Below are positions 27,214 to 36,321 of a stretch of 64,000 bases of DNA, piece after piece. Made by a program: the position numbers and the translations under genes. Positions within the stretch are counted from its first letter, which is position 1. Every line of letters starts with the position of its first letter. The notes below the pieces were generated by a model. The model worked only from the letters and a program-made list of their open reading frames with translations, searched no databases and was not told where the DNA came from. Origin of the DNA: Rhizobium sp. ICMP 5592 (lineage in GTDB: Bacteria; Pseudomonadota; Alphaproteobacteria; Rhizobiales; Rhizobiaceae); the NCBI RefSeq assembly GCF_009498525.1, contig NZ_QSNT01000004.1:62001-126000 (forward strand), given 5' to 3'.

Positions 27214-28023
27214 TCAATATTGCGCTTGCAGCGCCGGCTGATCGAAGCCGAACCACTTGTTGAACAGCGCCTTGTTGTCGCCGGAAGCGTTGAACTGGTC
27301 GACGAACAGGTTGACGACCCGCAGCCAATCGGCATCGCCCGCCGGGACGCCGATGGCGATCTCGGCACGCGCCAACGAGCCGTCGACCTGGCGAAGCTTG
27401 CCAGCATTGTCGCTGATCGCCTTGCGATTGTAGAAATCATCTTCCGCCATGGCATCGACCTGCCCAGACAAAAGAGCGCTGAGTTCGTCGGCCTGCGTGT
27501 TGAAGCGGACGATCTGGGCATTGGGCAGATGGGCCGGCACGGCCCGCTCCGCCGTACCGCCGCGCGAGATGGCGACGCGGATCTTGGCGGCATTGGCCTC
27601 CTCTATCGTCTTATAAGTCGCGCTTTCCGGCACCAGCAGCCGCATGTTGGTCACAACATAGGGGTTCGAGAAAGCAACCGATGTCGAGCGCTCGACGTTG
27701 CGGGTGAAATCGGCGATCGTCACGTCGACCTTGCCTGTCTGCAGAGAGGTCACGCGGCTCGGAATATCGGTGACGACAAATTCCGGCTCGACCTTCAGGG
27801 CTGCCGCCAGCTTTTTCGCAATATCGATGTCGTAGCCGACAGGCACGCCGTCGGCACCGACTGTCGAATAGGGCGGCAGGCTGCCGAGCACTGCAATGCG
27901 AAGCTTGCCGTTGGACAGAACCGACTGAAGAACGCTGCCGGATTCGGCGGAAGCCGGCATGGAAATGGTCGCAGCGATGGCAAGACCACCGAGAAGACCG
28001 AAGAATGCGCGTTTCAAGAACAT
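27214..28023 (-). CDS. ABC transporter substrate-binding protein, polar amino-acid type (SBP_bac_3)
   Basis: Periplasmic receptor of 269 aa with a signal peptide of about 26 residues (MFLKRAFFGLLGGLAIAATISMPASA). Family motif: GVPVGYDIDIAKKLAAALKVEPEFV. The ATG at 28023 is supported by GGGAGGG seven bases upstream; a start at 28086 would overlap the dehydrogenase gene. The arginine of the alpha-amino acid site usually found after the first lobe is not obvious, which leaves room for a non-amino-acid ligand. Confidence 0.87.
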   Translation of the reverse strand: MFLKRAFFGLLGGLAIAATISMPASAESGSVLQSVLSNGKLRIAVLGSLPPYSTVGADGVPVGYDIDIAKKLAAALKVEPEFVVTDIPSRVTSLQTGKVDVTIADFTRNVERSTSVAFSNPYVVTNMRLLVPESATYKTIEEANAAKIRVAISRGGTAERAVPAHLPNAQIVRFNTQADELSALLSGQVDAMAEDDFYNRKAISDNAGKLRQVDGSLARAEIAIGVPAGDADWLRVVNLFVDQFNASGDNKALFNKWFGFDQPALQAQY

Positions 28024-28082
28024 GAATATACCCTCCCAAGGTAACAGGAATGAATGCTTCCGCCGCACGAATGCGGTGGCGG

Positions 28083-29105
28083 TCATGCGTCGAAGGCGAG
28101 CTGGACTTTAAGCGTCTTCTCTGGGTGCCGTTCGATAAGGTCAAAAGCAGCCGCAGCATCGGCGGCGGCAAAAGTCTGCGTAATTATGGCAGCCGGCTTG
28201 AGTGCGCCGCTCTCCAGCCAACCAACCACCTCCGGAATGAAGCGGCGGTTGAGGCGAGAGCCGACAAGGCTCAGCTCCTTGCGGACGATTTCCTGCTGGC
28301 TGACATTGCAGGGAGCAGCCGAAAATCCGAGCAGCCCGATCCTGCCGGCTGGCGCCGCCACACGGCAGGCCTCCTCCAGCAACGCGGGAATGCCGGCGCC
28401 GTCGATAACGACCGAAGGGCCGAGCCCATCAAGCTCGCCGGCGACCATCTCCGCAACGGGTGTCTTCAGCGAGTTGAATGCGACGTCAGCACCGAATTCG
28501 CGGGCACGTTCGAGTCGCTGATCATCGATATCGGCGACGATGCAGCGCGCGCCCTTCATCCTGGCAACCTGCAACACAGTCAAACCGACCGTACCCGCGC
28601 CATAGATCAAGACCACGTCCTCCGGGCCGCATCCGGTGCGCGACAGCACATTGGCGGCAACCGCCAGCGGCTCGGCAAGGGCGGCGATGTCCAATCCGAG
28701 AGACGGCGAAACCTTTACCGCATTTTCCTCCGGCACCACAGCGACCGACTGGAAACCGCCATCGCGATGCACGCCGATCACCTGCAGATTGGCGCAGACA
28801 TTCGAGCGGCCGATACGGCAGGGATGGCACGCTCCGCAGGAGATGACCGGATCGGCGACGACGCGGTCGCCGATCGCCAGGCACGAAACGCCAGCGCCGA
28901 TCGCCTCCACCGTGCCGGCAAACTCATGACCGATGATGCGGGGATAGACGACGAAAGGGTTCGAACCGTGCAGGATATGCATGTCGGACCCGCAGATGCC
29001 GGCCCGGACAACCCGGATCGACACGTCGCCCGGCGCCAGTTCGGCAGACGATTTCTCATCCTCCAGCGCCAGCCGATAAGGCGCCCGCACTGCTATCGCA
29101 ACCAT
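28083..29105 (-). CDS. Zinc-dependent medium-chain dehydrogenase, possible L-gulonate 5-dehydrogenase (RspB-like)
   Basis: NAD(P)-dependent polyol or sugar-acid dehydrogenase, 340 aa. The catalytic zinc ligands are C38 (GICGSDMH) and H60-E61 (GHEFAG); the structural zinc cysteines lie in SCGACHPCRIGRSNVC near residue 90. The Rossmann motif is GAGTVGL at about 170. The ATG at 29105 follows GGGAGG. Among MDR enzymes it most resembles the RspB and threonine/idonate dehydrogenase group. Its place next to uxuB and uxuA fits oxidation of L-gulonate to fructuronate; L-idonate or another acid remains possible. Confidence 0.78.
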   Translation of the reverse strand: MVAIAVRAPYRLALEDEKSSAELAPGDVSIRVVRAGICGSDMHILHGSNPFVVYPRIIGHEFAGTVEAIGAGVSCLAIGDRVVADPVISCGACHPCRIGRSNVCANLQVIGVHRDGGFQSVAVVPEENAVKVSPSLGLDIAALAEPLAVAANVLSRTGCGPEDVVLIYGAGTVGLTVLQVARMKGARCIVADIDDQRLERAREFGADVAFNSLKTPVAEMVAGELDGLGPSVVIDGAGIPALLEEACRVAAPAGRIGLLGFSAAPCNVSQQEIVRKELSLVGSRLNRRFIPEVVGWLESGALKPAAIITQTFAAADAAAAFDLIERHPEKTLKVQLAFDA

Positions 29106-29239
29106 GTATCCTCCCTGCCCCAACCAACGGCGCCGCCTCCAAAAGAGGCGACCAAAGTGAAGCTTGCATACTTGTATCCAAGAACACAGGAAGGCGCAAG
29201 ATCAATTTTACGCGGAACGATCGAGCCGCAGGTTCGTCG

Positions 29240-30643
29240 TCATCGAAGGGACCCCAGCAATGAATTGACCTGATTTCTCCAGGCCCTGTTTGCTTGAAGC
29301 TCACCGGGAAAAAGTCCCGCTATGGCGAAGAAGGAGGCCGTTTCGTCCGCGGACGCTGCGTCTGCCGTAGCTTTCTGCAGCTCCCTGGCGCGCGGATCGT
29401 CGACGGTCTCGGCCTGCTTGAGATAAGCGATCCAAACCGCTGTCGCGAAAGCGAATTCTGCGGCATCGTCGCCTGAAGAAAGAGCATCGACAGCAGGCTG
29501 GAAGAGGCGCTGCGGCAATTTCTGGGAACCATCCATGGCGATCTGCTGCGTGCGGTGCGCGATAGCCGGATTGGCGAAACGCTCCACCAGCTGATCCATA
29601 TAATAAGCGAGATCGATGCCCGGCACAGGATCGAGGGTTCGAACCGCCGCCTGCATGTGCCGCCGGACAAGCGCGACATTCTCCGGCACGGCCATGACGT
29701 CGCGGACGAATTCAAGCTTCTGCAACTGCCCGAGATAGGCGATCAGCGAGTGCGAACCGTTCAGCAGCCGCAGCTTCATCTTCTCATAGGGTTCTACGTT
29801 CTCAACGAAGAGCGCGCCGCCCGTTTCCCACGCCGGACGATCGCCTACGAAATCATCCTCGATCACCCACTGCGAAAAGGTTTCGGCCTCGATCGACAGC
29901 CTGTCTTCCACGCCCAGCAGTCTTTTGGCTCTAGCGCGCGTTTCCGCCGTTGCAGCCGGAACGATCCGGTCCACCATGCTGCAGGGAAAGGAGACAGTCT
30001 CCGATATCCATTCCGCCAGGCCAGCATCCCTCGCCGCCGCCAACTCGATCACGAGACGCCGGACGATACGCCCATTGCTCGGCAGGTTATCGCAGCAAAG
30101 CACGGTGAAGGGCGGCAGGCCGGCAGCTCTCCGGCGAGCAAGCCCTTCCGTCAGATAACCGATGACACCAGTCGGGCGGGTCGGAGATTTCAGATCATTG
30201 GCGATAGCAGGATGAGCATGATCGAGCCCGCTGTTGACGGGATCGATACCATAAGCCTTCTCGCTGACGGTCAGCGTGACGATCTGGATCGCCGGATCGG
30301 CAAGCCTTGCGAGAACCGCCTCGCCATCGTCGTTTGCCGCAAGTGCCTCGACGATCGAGCCGACCACCCTGACGCTGTCGCCGGAGCGATTACGCGCGAC
30401 GACACTATAGAGGCAGTCCTGTACCCGCATATCCTGGGCGATCTCCGTCGAGCGCAAGCTGACGCCGACGATGCCCCAGTTCCCAAACGCATGCGCCAGC
30501 GCCGCATCGGTATAGATAGCCTGGTGCGCGCGGTGAAAAGCACCAAGGCCAATGTGAACGATCCCCGGCTTCAGCGCCTGCCTATCGTAGGCCGGAGACT
30601 CAATGATATCATGCAGTTGCGTCCAGGCGCTCAAGCGTTCCAT
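29240..30643 (-). CDS. uxuB: Fructuronate reductase / mannitol dehydrogenase family protein
   Basis: NAD-dependent long-chain polyol dehydrogenase, 467 aa. HIGLGAFHRAHQA near residue 30 is the nucleotide-binding start of the family, and the catalytic lysine region LRLLNGSHSLIAYLG is at about residue 285-300. Next to a mannonate dehydratase the obvious reaction is interconversion of D-fructuronate and D-mannonate. It overlaps uxuA by one base within an ATGA junction. Mannitol or arabinitol oxidation is less likely in this context. Confidence 0.85.
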   Translation of the reverse strand: MERLSAWTQLHDIIESPAYDRQALKPGIVHIGLGAFHRAHQAIYTDAALAHAFGNWGIVGVSLRSTEIAQDMRVQDCLYSVVARNRSGDSVRVVGSIVEALAANDDGEAVLARLADPAIQIVTLTVSEKAYGIDPVNSGLDHAHPAIANDLKSPTRPTGVIGYLTEGLARRRAAGLPPFTVLCCDNLPSNGRIVRRLVIELAAARDAGLAEWISETVSFPCSMVDRIVPAATAETRARAKRLLGVEDRLSIEAETFSQWVIEDDFVGDRPAWETGGALFVENVEPYEKMKLRLLNGSHSLIAYLGQLQKLEFVRDVMAVPENVALVRRHMQAAVRTLDPVPGIDLAYYMDQLVERFANPAIAHRTQQIAMDGSQKLPQRLFQPAVDALSSGDDAAEFAFATAVWIAYLKQAETVDDPRARELQKATADAASADETASFFAIAGLFPGELQANRAWRNQVNSLLGSLR

Positions 30644-31842
30644 CAGCGGGCCAATCCGTATTGGGGGTGAGACAGGGCGCGCTCGATGCCGCGCAACTCC
30701 GCGAGACCCTTCAATCGTCCGATGGCAGGGTAACCCGGCTGCGCACCACGCGCCACATCATCCAGAATTTCCTGCCCATGGTCGGGCCGCATGAAGATCG
30801 TATGATCCGCACGCCCCTCGGCCTTGCGCCGCCGCTCCTCCGAAAGGATCGCGGCGATCACCGCGACCATATCGGCGTTTCCTTCAAGATGTTCGTCCTC
30901 GAAGAAGGAACCGGGCTGCGATGCCGTCTCGCGGCGGACGTTGCGCAGATGGACAAAATGAATACGGGAGGCCAGTCGCGAGATCATTGCCGGCAGATCA
31001 TTGTCCCCTCGCGCACCGAGCGACCCGGTGCAGAAGGTGACGCCATTGGCGGGGCTGTCGACCGCCTTCAGCATGTGGGCGTAGTCGGCCTCGGTCGAAA
31101 GAATGCGCGGCAGACCGAGAAGCGGCCACGGCGGATCGTCTCCATGGGCGCAAAGCCGCATGCCCAGCTTCTCGGCAACCGGCACGACCTCGGATAGGAA
31201 GTCGACCAGATGGTCCCGCAAACGTCCGGCATCGATTGCACCATAGCGTGCAAGCTCCGTGCGCAGCTCCGCCAGTGTGTAGGCTTCCGCCTGCCCGGGG
31301 AGGCCCGCACCGATGCTGCGTGAGAGCACAAGACGCCGTTCCTCCGGCATCTCGGCAAAGCGGCGCGCAGCCGCCTCGACCAATTCCGCAGAATAATCGC
31401 CAGCTGCATCCGGCCGCTGAAGGAGATGCAGATCGAAGGCGATGAAATCGATGAGATCGAAGCGCATGGCCTTGGCGCCGCTCGGCGTCGTCCAGTGCAG
31501 ATCCGTGCGCGTCCAGTCGAGCACAGGCATGAAGTTGTAACAGACAGTCGAGATCCCGGCCTCGGCCAGACGGTGCAGCGTCTCTGCCCACGCCTTCACA
31601 TGTGCCTTCCAATCGCCGGACATGGTCTTAATGCTTTCGGAAATGGGAATGCTTTCGACCAACTCCCACTCCAATCCGCCTTGGCGAACCTCCTCCTGCC
31701 GCTTGCGGATTTCCTCCAGCGGCCAGGCGACACCGGTCGGAATATGGTGGAGCGAGCTAACGATACCGTCAGCGCCGGCCTGAACCGCGTCTTTGACGCT
31801 GACCTTGTCGATCGGCCCAAACCATCTCCACGTATATCTCAT
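30643..31842 (-). CDS. uxuA: Mannonate dehydratase
   Basis: Converts D-mannonate to 2-keto-3-deoxygluconate. The 399-aa protein matches the UxuA family in length and sequence: MRYTWRWFGPIDKVSVKDAVQAGADGIVSSLHHIPTG at the N-terminus, CYNFMPVLDWTRTDL at about 100, and LCAHGDDPPWPLLGLPRI with metal-binding histidine and aspartates. The ATG at 31842 gives the family N-terminus; a start at 31926 would reach into the operator region. It is the first gene of a long minus-strand operon (uxuA, uxuB, dehydrogenase, importer, GntR). Confidence 0.92.
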   Translation of the reverse strand: MRYTWRWFGPIDKVSVKDAVQAGADGIVSSLHHIPTGVAWPLEEIRKRQEEVRQGGLEWELVESIPISESIKTMSGDWKAHVKAWAETLHRLAEAGISTVCYNFMPVLDWTRTDLHWTTPSGAKAMRFDLIDFIAFDLHLLQRPDAAGDYSAELVEAAARRFAEMPEERRLVLSRSIGAGLPGQAEAYTLAELRTELARYGAIDAGRLRDHLVDFLSEVVPVAEKLGMRLCAHGDDPPWPLLGLPRILSTEADYAHMLKAVDSPANGVTFCTGSLGARGDNDLPAMISRLASRIHFVHLRNVRRETASQPGSFFEDEHLEGNADMVAVIAAILSEERRRKAEGRADHTIFMRPDHGQEILDDVARGAQPGYPAIGRLKGLAELRGIERALSHPQYGLAR

Positions 31843-31907
31843 CCCGACTTCCCTTCGAAAACCAACGCCACTTAATCCGGCGATATTCGCTCTCGATTCA
31901 AATACAC

Positions 31908-31917
31908 TACCATGGTA
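31908..31917. promoter_or_regulatory. Possible GntR operator between uxuA and the divergent regulator
   Basis: TACCATGGTA is a perfect ten-base palindrome in the short gap between the divergent uxuA and GntR genes. Known UxuR/ExuR sites also have TGG and CCA half-sites around a symmetrical centre. Position supports a role; the short length keeps confidence moderate. Confidence 0.45.
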
Positions 31918-31993
31918 ACATGTCAATTCAGCAGGGCCTGAGCATATCCGCGCATATATGATAGAAGCGCCCTGCCCATACCGGAGAACAGTC

Positions 31994-32698
31994 TTGGCCC
32001 AGACCGAAAAACAATCGACAACCCTGCTCGCGATCGATCCGAAGCTGCAGATGGCGCCGCAGATCTATGGCAGCATTCGCCAGTCGATCCTCGATCTGCG
32101 CCTCACCCCGAAGCAGGCCTTGAGCGAGAAGGAGCTGGCCCTCATGCTCGGCGTCAGCCGCACGCCGGTTCGCGAAGCGCTGATCAAGCTCGCCGAGGAT
32201 GGGTTGGTCGATATCTTCCCGCAGCGTGGCACCTTCGTCGCGCCGATCCGCGTTGCGGAGGTCCTGGAGGCGCAGTTCATTCGCGAGGCGCTGGAGGTCT
32301 CCGTCGTCGCGCGCGTTGCCGAGATATCCGATCCAACCATCATCGCCCGCCTGCAGGAGAGCCTGGCGCGGCAGAAGCGCGCGGTCGACAATGGCGATCT
32401 GGATGGATTCCTGGCGGAAGACGAGAACTTCCATTTCATCCTGTCGGCCTCCGTCAATCTGACGCGGGCCTGGAAGGTCATCCAGAATGTCAAAGGCCAG
32501 CTCGACCGCGTCCGCGTTCTGAGCCTGCCGGAGCCCGGCCATCTAGCCGAGCTTTACGAGCAGCACCTGGCGATCGTCACTTCGATTGAATCCGGCAACT
32601 CGGCGGCAGCAAAGAAGCATATGACCAAGCATCTCCAGCAAGTCTTCCGCACCATCGATAAGCTGTTGGCGCAGAGGCCCGAAATCTTCTTCGATTGA
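31994..32698 (+). CDS. GntR-family (FCD) regulator, divergent from uxuA
   Basis: Regulator of about 234 aa. Winged helix motif: QALSEKELALMLGVSRTPVREALIKL (near residue 40-65); the FCD domain follows and includes histidines and aspartates that bind metal in this subfamily. A TTG at 31994 has GGAG seven bases upstream and gives MAQTEKQST; an ATG at 31958 has no ribosome site. It is the likely repressor of the uxuAB operon, comparable in role but not necessarily in sequence to UxuR. Confidence 0.83.
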   Translation: MAQTEKQSTTLLAIDPKLQMAPQIYGSIRQSILDLRLTPKQALSEKELALMLGVSRTPVREALIKLAEDGLVDIFPQRGTFVAPIRVAEVLEAQFIREALEVSVVARVAEISDPTIIARLQESLARQKRAVDNGDLDGFLAEDENFHFILSASVNLTRAWKVIQNVKGQLDRVRVLSLPEPGHLAELYEQHLAIVTSIESGNSAAAKKHMTKHLQQVFRTIDKLLAQRPEIFFD

Positions 32699-32922
32699 TC
32701 GACAGCGCGACAAAACGACACCGCTCAAGCGCGAAATCCGCTTGGTCGCAGCGGCATGATTGGCTATGGTTGCCGCACGGCCCTCACGCGGAGGCGAGGA
32801 GCGCCGTACATCATTCGACGGCGGAGGCCGTCTCAAGCACGACATCGCTATAGATCATGGAGCTCCGGCTCTGCCGACCGCTTTGCGGGTCGGAGGCGGG
32901 CGCTTCATCAGAGGAGGCAGGA

Positions 32923-33954
32923 ATGGATTATCGCAAGCTCGGCCCCAGCGGGGCTGTCGTCACGGCCTATTGCCTTGGCACCATGACCTTCGGCGCGGAG
33001 GCGGACGAAGCGGCATCCCACAGATTGCTGGACGATTATTTCGCCTGGGGCGGCAATTTCATCGACACCGCCGATGTCTACAGCGCCGGCAAGTCGGAGG
33101 AGATCATCGGGCGCTGGCTGAAGGCACGACCGAGCGAGGCACGGCAGGCGGTGATCGCCACCAAGGGGCGTTTTCCGATGGGCAGCGGCCCGAACGATAT
33201 CGGCCTGTCGCGCCGGCATCTCAACCAGGCGCTGAACGACTCGCTGCGTCGACTTGGCGTCGAATATATCGACCTCTACCAGATGCATGCCTGGGATGCG
33301 CTGACCCCGATCGAGGAGACGCTGCGCTTTCTCGACGACGCCGTTTCCGCCGGCAAGATCGGCTATTACGGCTTCTCCAACTATGTCGGCTGGCACATCG
33401 CCAAGGCCGTCGAAATCGCCAAGTCGCGCGGTTATACGCGGCCGGTCACGCTGCAACCGCAGTATAATCTGCTCGTTCGCGATATCGAGCTTGAGATCGT
33501 CGGCGCCTGCCAGGATGCGGGCATGGGCCTTCTGCCATGGTCGCCACTCGGCGGCGGCTGGCTGACCGGCAAATACAAGCGCGACAACACACCGACCGGT
33601 GCCACCCGTCTCGGCGAAAACCCCAATCGCGGCAGCGAATCCTATGCGGCGCGCAATGCACAGGATCGCACCTGGGCGATCATCAGCGCAGTCGAGGAGA
33701 TCGCCAAGGCACGAGGCGTGAGCATGGCACAGGTGGCACTGGCCTGGACGGCGGCGCGGCCGGTCGTGACCTCCGTGATCCTCGGCGCCCGCACGCCGGA
33801 ACAGCTCGCCGACAATCTCGGCGCGGCGAAACTGGTGCTATCGGAAGCCGAAATGGACCGGCTGAACGAGATCAGCGCGCCACATCCGGCGGAATATCCC
33901 TATGGCACGGGCGGCACCAACCAACGTCACCGCAAGATCGAAGGCGGCCGCTAA
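32923..33954 (+). CDS. Aldo/keto reductase
   Basis: NADPH-dependent oxidoreductase with a TIM-barrel fold, 343 aa. Catalytic residues are visible: aspartate and tyrosine in FIDTADVYSAG, lysine in VIATKG, and histidine in YQMHAWD. The C-terminal cofactor segment VTSVILGARTPEQLADNLGA is intact. The ATG at 32923 follows GAGGAGGCAGGA. It is a single gene between the uxu regulator and the next GntR, so it may serve either neighbour. The substrate is unknown. Confidence 0.87.
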   Translation: MDYRKLGPSGAVVTAYCLGTMTFGAEADEAASHRLLDDYFAWGGNFIDTADVYSAGKSEEIIGRWLKARPSEARQAVIATKGRFPMGSGPNDIGLSRRHLNQALNDSLRRLGVEYIDLYQMHAWDALTPIEETLRFLDDAVSAGKIGYYGFSNYVGWHIAKAVEIAKSRGYTRPVTLQPQYNLLVRDIELEIVGACQDAGMGLLPWSPLGGGWLTGKYKRDNTPTGATRLGENPNRGSESYAARNAQDRTWAIISAVEEIAKARGVSMAQVALAWTAARPVVTSVILGARTPEQLADNLGAAKLVLSEAEMDRLNEISAPHPAEYPYGTGGTNQRHRKIEGGR

Positions 33955-33964
33955 GACAGAATCT

Positions 33965-33996
33965 GGCGGCGGCAGGCAGGTAGCCTTGCCGCCGCC
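33965..33996. terminator. Strong hairpin between convergent genes
   Basis: GGCGGCGGCA and TGCCGCCGCC form a perfect ten-base stem, extended by a GGC/GCC pair around a small bulge. It lies between the aldo/keto reductase and the convergent GntR gene. No T run follows, so it may act with Rho or as a 3' stabiliser. Confidence 0.5.
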
Positions 33997-34044
33997 GGCT
34001 ATCCCTCAGCACGACGAAGCAACCTCACTTCGCGGTGATACTTT

Positions 34045-34710
34045 TCAGTTCGAAGAGCTCGAGCCCCAGGACTGGCGGATATGAAACTCCGTCAGCCTTT
34101 TCAGCTCTTCAACATCACCCTTCTCGATGGCATCGATCATCAGATGGTGCTCCCGGCCGGATTGGTCGACGCGGGCGCGGGTGCGCCATTGCGAAACAGG
34201 AGCAGAAGAGGTGCGTTGCCGAATCTCGGCGACGAGATCGACCAGTTCCTTGTTGCTGCCAAGCGTCAGCAATTCGCGATGGAATGCGAGATTGGCTTCA
34301 TAGAGCTCGAGCATGGTGCCGAGGAGGACCATCTCGTCGAAGCGCTTGGCAAGTGTGCGCAATTTCAAAATGCTCTCAGGTGATGCATTCGCAACGATCT
34401 GGCCGGCGATCGCCGTCTCCAGGATCACGCGGATATCGCTGACTTCGACCGCACGCCGGCCATCTTGTTCATAAACGTGATAGCCCCGGTTCGGCACATG
34501 CTCGACAAGCCGCTTCTGTGCCAGCCTATCCAGTGCGCGGCGCACGTCCGGCCTGGTGCAGCCATAGCGCCGTTCGAGATCGATCTGCTTGAGCCATGTG
34601 CCGGGAGGAAGCAATCCACCGAGAATATCCTGGAGAATCTGATCGGTGACATCGCGGGACGCCTCGCCTTCGATAGCCGCTTCCTCACTCTTCAAATCGA
34701 CATCATTCAT
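34045..34710 (-). CDS. GntR-family (FCD) transcriptional regulator
   Basis: Regulator of 221 aa. The winged helix contains TWLKQIDLERRYGCTRPDVRRALDRLAQ, with CTRPDVRRAL in place of the common SRTPVREAL. The FCD domain occupies the rest and ends in a serine-rich tail. It is divergent from the M20 amidohydrolase and importer operon across 186 AT-rich bases that contain a perfect 16-base palindrome. It is the likely regulator of that operon. Confidence 0.83.
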   Translation of the reverse strand: MNDVDLKSEEAAIEGEASRDVTDQILQDILGGLLPPGTWLKQIDLERRYGCTRPDVRRALDRLAQKRLVEHVPNRGYHVYEQDGRRAVEVSDIRVILETAIAGQIVANASPESILKLRTLAKRFDEMVLLGTMLELYEANLAFHRELLTLGSNKELVDLVAEIRQRTSSAPVSQWRTRARVDQSGREHHLMIDAIEKGDVEELKRLTEFHIRQSWGSSSSN

Positions 34711-34845
34711 CGCAACTCCCCTGCCACTGCGTAATCGATATCACGTCGCCACGGATTTCTGTAGCCGGCTGCGTCTAGTGCATTGGCGGCTTTTTGATGA
34801 AAATTTATCCATGCCGATATATTGCGCAGAATTTTTTTGTATCCT

Positions 34846-34861
34846 AAATTGGCGCCAATTT
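34846..34861. promoter_or_regulatory. Operator palindrome for the divergent GntR / M20 operon
   Basis: AAATTGGCGCCAATTT is a perfect 16-base palindrome in the divergent promoter region. Its outer part equals that of the E. coli UxuR/ExuR consensus (AAATTGG...CCAATTT), which fits binding by an FCD-type GntR regulator. Confidence 0.7.
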
Positions 34862-34896
34862 TGGTAACTCTATAATTCGGACTCGGTCGAAACACC

Positions 34897-36321
34897 ATGA
34901 AAAACTCATCGGAAATCTGGGATGTGGTCGAAGCAAAACGCCAGACGTTCTTCGATCTTAGCGATCGCATCTGGGGCATGCCCGAGACCAATTATGAGGA
35001 ATTCCGCTCCGCGGCCGAGCATGAGCGGCTTCTCGAACAGGAGGGCTTTCGCGTTCACCGCAACGTCGCCGGCCTGCCGACAGCCGTCATGGGCGAGGCA
35101 GGTGAAGGCGGGCCGGTGATTGCCATTCTCGGAGAGTTCGATGCCCTGCCCGGCCTCAGCCAGGAAGCGGGAATTGCCGAGGAGCGCCCGATCGTCGCCG
35201 GCGGCAACGGCCATGGCTGCGGCCACAATCTGCTCGGCTCGGGTTCGATGCTGGCCGCCGCCGCCGTCAAGGATTACCTGGCGGCCAACGGACTGAAAGG
35301 ACGGGTCCGCTACTATGGCTGCCCGGCGGAGGAAGGCGGTTCGTCCAAGGGCTTCATGGTACGCGCCGGCGTCTTCGATGATGTCGACATCGCCATTTCC
35401 TGGCATCCGGCCGCCTTTGCCGGCGTTAACAATCCGATCTCGCTTGCCTGCAACGAGATCAATTTTCACTTCTCCGGCCGTGCGTCGCATGCCTCCGCAA
35501 CGCCACATCTTGGCCGCAGCGCGCTCGACGCGGTGGAGCTGATGAATGTCGGCGTCAACTACATGCGCGAACACATGCCCTCGACGGCGCGCATCCATTA
35601 CGCCGTCACCGACACCGGTGGCAACGCGCCGAACGTTGTGCAGGCACGCGCGACCGTTCGCTATCTGGTGCGGGCACGGACGCTTCCGGAATTGCTGACC
35701 CTTGTCGCACGGGTCAAGAAGGTCGCCGAGGGCGCGGCCCTGATGACGGAAACCACCGTGCGCAGCGAGATCATCAGCGGCGACGCCAATCTGGTCGGCA
35801 ATGCGCCGCTGGAAGAGCTGATGTTTGCCAATCTCGAAAGGCTCGGACCGCCGGCCTACGACGACGAGGACGAGGAAACCGCGCGTAAATTTCAGGAAAC
35901 CTTCAGCACCGAGGATATCGCAGCCTCCTACGGCCGCTTTGGTCTGAAGCCGAAGAAGGACCAGGGGCTTTGCGATACCGTCTTCCCGCTTGGCGCCGGC
36001 GACGGGACGCTGGTCGGCTCCACGGATGTCGGCACAGTGAGCTGGGTCGTGCCCACCGTGCAGATGCGCGGCGCCACCTACGCCATCGGCACGCCCGGTC
36101 ATTCCTGGCAATTGGTCGCACAAGGAAAGCTTCCCGCCGCCCATAAGGGTATGGAACATGCCGCCAAGATCATGGCGAGCACGGCTCTCGATCTCATTCT
36201 TGATCCCGCCCGCATCGAGGCGGCCAAGGCGGATCACAAGGCGCGCCTTGAGGACACCCCCTTCGTCAACCCGATCCCCGACGAGGTTAACCCGCCTTTG
36301 CCGGAGAACAGCCATGGTTGA
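34897..36321 (+). CDS. M20-family amidohydrolase (AbgB-like)
   Basis: Metal-dependent amidohydrolase of 474 aa that probably removes an acyl group from an N-acyl amino acid. Metal-site motifs are GEFDALPG, GHGCGHNLLGSG, GCPAEEGG and WHPA, in family order, and a dimerisation domain (NEINFHFSGRASHASATPHLGRSALDAVELMN) lies between about residues 185 and 300. The length suits the AbgB branch, whose known member cleaves p-aminobenzoyl-glutamate. No signal peptide, so it acts after uptake. It leads an operon with a polar amino-acid-type importer and a PuuD-like enzyme. Confidence 0.85.
   Translation: MKNSSEIWDVVEAKRQTFFDLSDRIWGMPETNYEEFRSAAEHERLLEQEGFRVHRNVAGLPTAVMGEAGEGGPVIAILGEFDALPGLSQEAGIAEERPIVAGGNGHGCGHNLLGSGSMLAAAAVKDYLAANGLKGRVRYYGCPAEEGGSSKGFMVRAGVFDDVDIAISWHPAAFAGVNNPISLACNEINFHFSGRASHASATPHLGRSALDAVELMNVGVNYMREHMPSTARIHYAVTDTGGNAPNVVQARATVRYLVRARTLPELLTLVARVKKVAEGAALMTETTVRSEIISGDANLVGNAPLEELMFANLERLGPPAYDDEDEETARKFQETFSTEDIAASYGRFGLKPKKDQGLCDTVFPLGAGDGTLVGSTDVGTVSWVVPTVQMRGATYAIGTPGHSWQLVAQGKLPAAHKGMEHAAKIMASTALDLILDPARIEAAKADHKARLEDTPFVNPIPDEVNPPLPENSHG

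Noticed and set aside
26743..28044. 433-codon plus-strand ORF opposite the importer genes
   Set aside because: Covers several clear ABC genes in antisense; composition is that of a shadow frame (arginine, aspartate and glycine rich, no motif).
29555..30670. 371-codon plus-strand ORF opposite uxuB
   Set aside because: Antisense shadow of a conserved gene with intact family motifs.
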